A stretch of DNA of 35,291 bases from Flavobacteriaceae bacterium (GTDB taxonomy: Bacteria > Bacteroidota > Bacteroidia > Flavobacteriales > Flavobacteriaceae), in the NCBI GenBank assembly GCA_013373385.1, contig JABXHX010000063.1, positions 1 to 35,291 on the forward strand. Direction: 5' to 3'. Shown here one piece after another: positions 32,979-35,291 of the stretch. Position numbers and translations under genes: made by a program. Under the pieces are notes generated by a model. That model saw nothing but the letters and a program-made list of their open reading frames with translations. It was not told the origin of the DNA and did no database searches. Each line of letters starts with the position of its first letter. Within the stretch, counting starts at the first letter, position 1.

Positions 32979-33896
32979 GTGAAAACTTCAAAATCATACT
33001 CATTTTTTTATAAAATATTAAGTCTCCTATCTGTAGTTAGAGGCTACAATGTGCTTGTATTAATTTTAGCACAGTATTTAGCAGCATTATTTATTTTTTC
33101 TCCAGAGAAATCGCCAAGACATATTCTAACAGATTATCACTTGTTCTTTTTAGTATTCGCTACGGTTTGTGTAGTTTCTGCTGGGTATATTATAAACAAT
33201 TTTTACGATGCAAAAGCAGATATCATAAACAGACCTATAAAAGCAAGTTTAGATAGTATAGTAAAGCAAAAAACCAAATTACAAATCTACTTTTTTCTTA
33301 ATTTTTTAGGCTTTTCTTTAGGTTGGATTATTTCTTGGAGAGCAGCACTTTTTTTTGCGATTTATATTTTTGCTATTTGGTTGTATTCTCATAAGCTTAA
33401 AAAGTACCCGTTTATTGGTTTACTAACAGTAGCTGTTTTAACAATAATGCCATTCTTTGCCATTTTTGTGTATTATAAAAACTTCTCTAAGGTTATTTTT
33501 GTACATGCTACCTTTTTATTTTTAGTTTTATTATTACGACAATTAATTAAAGATTTAGAAAATTTACGTGGAGATATTGCGAGTAATTATACTACTTTTC
33601 CAGTAAAATATGGAGAAAGAAACACAAGAAAAGTTGGAATATGGATTGTATTTATTACTACGATTCCTACTTTTTTACTCTATAATTATAAAGCAATTGG
33701 AGCAATGAAATACTATTTCATTTTTTCTTTTGTGATACTTTTTTTTATTGCCTTTATGCTATGGAAGTACAACCTAAGAAAGCACTATATGATATTACAT
33801 AATGTATTAAAGGTTATGATTTTACTTGGTATTTTAAGCCTTTTATTTATCGATCCAACTTTAATTGTAGAAAGAGTTATTGATAAACTGAATTAA
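32979..33896 (+). CDS. UbiA-type prenyltransferase (geranylgeranylglycerol-phosphate geranylgeranyltransferase-like)
   Basis: 305 aa with about eight to nine membrane helices. The two aspartate motifs of the UbiA superfamily are present: NNFYDAKADIINRP (about 75-88) and DLENLRGDIASNYTTFPVKYG (about 192-212). Flavobacterial copies next to mevalonate kinase are commonly named after the archaeal lipid enzyme that prenylates geranylgeranylglyceryl phosphate; the acceptor in bacteria is uncertain. Start is GTG at 32979, since the alternative TTG is followed by a stop. It uses the pathway's polyprenyl diphosphate product in the membrane. Confidence 0.88.
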   Translation: MKTSKSYSFFYKILSLLSVVRGYNVLVLILAQYLAALFIFSPEKSPRHILTDYHLFFLVFATVCVVSAGYIINNFYDAKADIINRPIKASLDSIVKQKTKLQIYFFLNFLGFSLGWIISWRAALFFAIYIFAIWLYSHKLKKYPFIGLLTVAVLTIMPFFAIFVYYKNFSKVIFVHATFLFLVLLLRQLIKDLENLRGDIASNYTTFPVKYGERNTRKVGIWIVFITTIPTFLLYNYKAIGAMKYYFIFSFVILFFIAFMLWKYNLRKHYMILHNVLKVMILLGILSLLFIDPTLIVERVIDKLN

Positions 33897-33912
33897 ATCA
33901 AATATTTAACAG

Positions 33913-33920
33913 TATCTTTG
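33913..33920 (+). promoter_or_regulatory. -7 box (TATCTTTG) for the pseudouridine synthase gene
   Basis: Exact TAnnTTTG match 17 bases before the start, suggesting a transcript separate from the mevalonate genes. Confidence 0.5.
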
Positions 33921-33936
33921 CCGAAAATTTTAAAAA

Positions 33937-34761
33937 ATGAACTCAAATAGAAACTCGTCGAGAGGACGACAAGGAGGAAATAAAAAAAGCTATCAGAATA
34001 AAAAAAGAAAAGACTACACAAAACCTCAACCTACTCAAAAGGCAAACATAGAAGACGGAATTAGATTAAATAAGTACATTGCAAATTCGGGCATTTGCTC
34101 GCGTAGAGAAGCGGATACCTTTATTGCTTCTGGAAATGTTGTTGTAAACGGAAAAGTGATTACAGAAATGGGGTTTAAAGTAAAACCTACAGATGATGTT
34201 CGTTTTGATGGGACTGCAATTTCTCCAGAAGAAAAAAAATACGTACTGTTAAATAAGCCTAAAAACTATATTACTACGATGGATGATGACCGTGGTAGGA
34301 AAACAGTAATGGACTTAATACAGAATGCTGCAAAAGAAAGAATTTATCCTGTTGGTAGATTAGATAGAAACACTACTGGTTTGTTGCTATTTACAAACGA
34401 TGGAGATTTGGCTAAAAAATTAACGCATCCCAAACACAATGTTCAGAAATTGTATCACGCTTCTTTAGATAGAAAATTTGAAGTAAAAGACTTGCATAAA
34501 ATGCGTGATGAAGTTGTAATTGAAGGAAAAAGAGTTTTTATTGATGAGGTTGATTATGTAGCAGGAGAAAAGAAAACAGAAGTTGGAATTAAAATCCATT
34601 CTGGACGTAATAGAATTGTGCGTAAGATTTTTGAACATTTTGGATATAAAGTTGTTAAGCTTGATAGAGTGATTTTTGCCGGATTGACAAAGAAGAATCT
34701 GCCTAGAGGAAGATATAGGGAGTTAACATCTCAAGAGGTAAACAATTTACATATGATTTAA
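33937..34761 (+). CDS. 23S rRNA pseudouridine synthase, RluB/RsuA family
   Basis: 274 aa. A basic, Asn/Gln/Lys-rich N-terminal extension (residues 1-40), an S4 RNA-binding domain (IRLNKYIANSGICSRREADTFI, about 42-100), then the synthase domain with the catalytic aspartate in YPVGRLDRNTTGLLLFTNDG and the KKLTHP motif. SGRNRIVRKIFEHFGYKVVKLDR is the RluB/E-type C-terminal pattern. It isomerises a uridine in the large-subunit rRNA. Whether it is RluB, RluE or RluF equivalent is not decided. Confidence 0.92.
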   Translation: MNSNRNSSRGRQGGNKKSYQNKKRKDYTKPQPTQKANIEDGIRLNKYIANSGICSRREADTFIASGNVVVNGKVITEMGFKVKPTDDVRFDGTAISPEEKKYVLLNKPKNYITTMDDDRGRKTVMDLIQNAAKERIYPVGRLDRNTTGLLLFTNDGDLAKKLTHPKHNVQKLYHASLDRKFEVKDLHKMRDEVVIEGKRVFIDEVDYVAGEKKTEVGIKIHSGRNRIVRKIFEHFGYKVVKLDRVIFAGLTKKNLPRGRYRELTSQEVNNLHMI

Positions 34762-34762
34762 T

Positions 34763-34792
34763 AAAAAAGCCAGCTAATTAGCTGGCTTTTTT
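34763..34792. terminator. Bidirectional terminator between pseudouridine synthase and hutG
   Basis: 30-base perfect palindrome (A-run, GCCAGCTAATTAGCTGGC, T-run). It reaches the first two bases of the convergent hutG stop codon. Confidence 0.85.
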
Positions 34793-35291
34793 ATTGTTGA
34801 TTTTCTAATTTCATTACCATAAAGTCTACAAGCTTTGCCGCTAAATTGGCAGTTAAATTATCTCTATCTAAAGTAGGATTCAACTCTGCTATATCACATG
34901 ATATGACTTTGTTAGTGTCAAATAAAAAGCGAAGTACTTTAAAAACAAAATAAGGAGTGAAACCAAGTGGAGATGGAGCACTTACTCCTGGAGCGTAAGC
35001 AGACGAGAATCCATCTAAATCTATAGTAATATATAAATAATCAGAATCATTAATAATAGATTGTAATCTGTCTTTTAAAGCATTTAATTCTTCTTTTGAT
35101 GATTCACAATCATAATTTATAGCATAATCTACTTTGTTGTTTTTTGCAATTTCAAATAACTCTTTGGTGTTTGCTTGTCTTTGAATTCCAATAGCAAAGT
35201 AATTTACATTTTCAAACTCATTTAAGATTTGATTAAATGGGGTTCCAGAATTAGTTTTCTTTTCTACTGGACGTAAATCAAAGTGCGCATC
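34791..35291 (-). CDS. hutG: Formimidoylglutamase HutG, 3' part (cut by window edge)
   Basis: The last 166 codons are in the window; the frame runs on past base 35291. The fragment begins DAHFDLRPVEKK..NSGTPFNQIL, the arginase-family metal motif DxHxD in the form typical of formimidoylglutamase (NSGTPF). Further on is ITIDLDGFSSAYAPGVSAPSPLG, with the second metal motif DxD. The enzyme hydrolyses N-formimidoyl-glutamate to glutamate and formamide in histidine catabolism. It is convergent with the pseudouridine synthase gene. An agmatinase or arginase reading is less likely given the motif wording. Confidence 0.88.
   Translation of the reverse strand, partial: DAHFDLRPVEKKTNSGTPFNQILNEFENVNYFAIGIQRQANTKELFEIAKNNKVDYAINYDCESSKEELNALKDRLQSIINDSDYLYITIDLDGFSSAYAPGVSAPSPLGFTPYFVFKVLRFLFDTNKVISCDIAELNPTLDRDNLTANLAAKLVDFMVMKLENQQ

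Noticed and set aside
1..35291. CRISPR array, restriction-modification, retron or phage defence genes
   Set aside because: No regularly spaced repeats, methyltransferase, reverse transcriptase, Cas or transposase motifs were seen on either strand.

Overview
The window looks like a chromosomal segment of a low-GC marine-type Flavobacteriaceae (Bacteroidota). The clues are AT-rich DNA, repeated TAnnTTTG-type -7 promoter boxes, many MKK..Q-type signal peptides, a class II HMG-CoA reductase mevalonate pathway, the GYDIA-family GHMP kinase, and ComEC, SurE and LpxB of flavobacterial length. Thirty-six protein genes are supported (one cut by the right edge), plus one tRNA, and they are densely packed. 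A species cannot be named from this.

Left part (1-19 kb). A tRNA-Leu(UAG) with a badly paired acceptor stem sits beside a GC-rich stretch at the left edge. Then come two small-molecule/stress membrane proteins (GlsB-like, BI-1), a class 3 lipase and a DEAD-box helicase. A minus-strand operon follows: a degenerate M14 peptidase paralogue, an intact M14 carboxypeptidase and an NTF2-like protein. Next are a Prc protease plus thioesterase pair, and a plus-strand surE / small membrane protein / lpxB / comEC run. It closes with a periplasmic thioredoxin and two tandem POT peptide transporters. Protein and peptide turnover (M14, Prc, POT) is a recurring theme.

Middle and right part (19-35 kb). This is the mevalonate region. 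mvaA and the GYDIA kinase lie at 19.1-21.7 kb; mvaD, mevalonate kinase and a UbiA-type prenyltransferase lie at 30.3-33.9 kb. About 8.5 kb of other genes separates the two blocks: a BaiN-like flavoprotein, a MarR/membrane-protein cassette, an SRPBCC protein, a four-gene operon with two TolQ/MotA-like mini-proteins around a serine hydrolase, and a LytS/LytR two-component pair. A pseudouridine synthase and the 3' part of a formimidoylglutamase gene (hutG) end the window.

The most interesting structures are three small repeat-bounded units clustered between 20.4 and 24.4 kb. (1) A single-domain GIY-YIG nuclease ORF is bracketed by perfect 15-bp inverted repeats and sits inside the mevalonate operon, between mvaA and the GYDIA kinase. 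(2) A 104-bp compound palindrome lies between the GYDIA kinase and the flavoprotein gene. (3) A MarR/membrane-protein operon is bounded by two bulged, attC-like hairpins that share a TTCGCTAAC end in inverted orientation. All calls rest on reading the sequence and remembered family knowledge; no database search was run.
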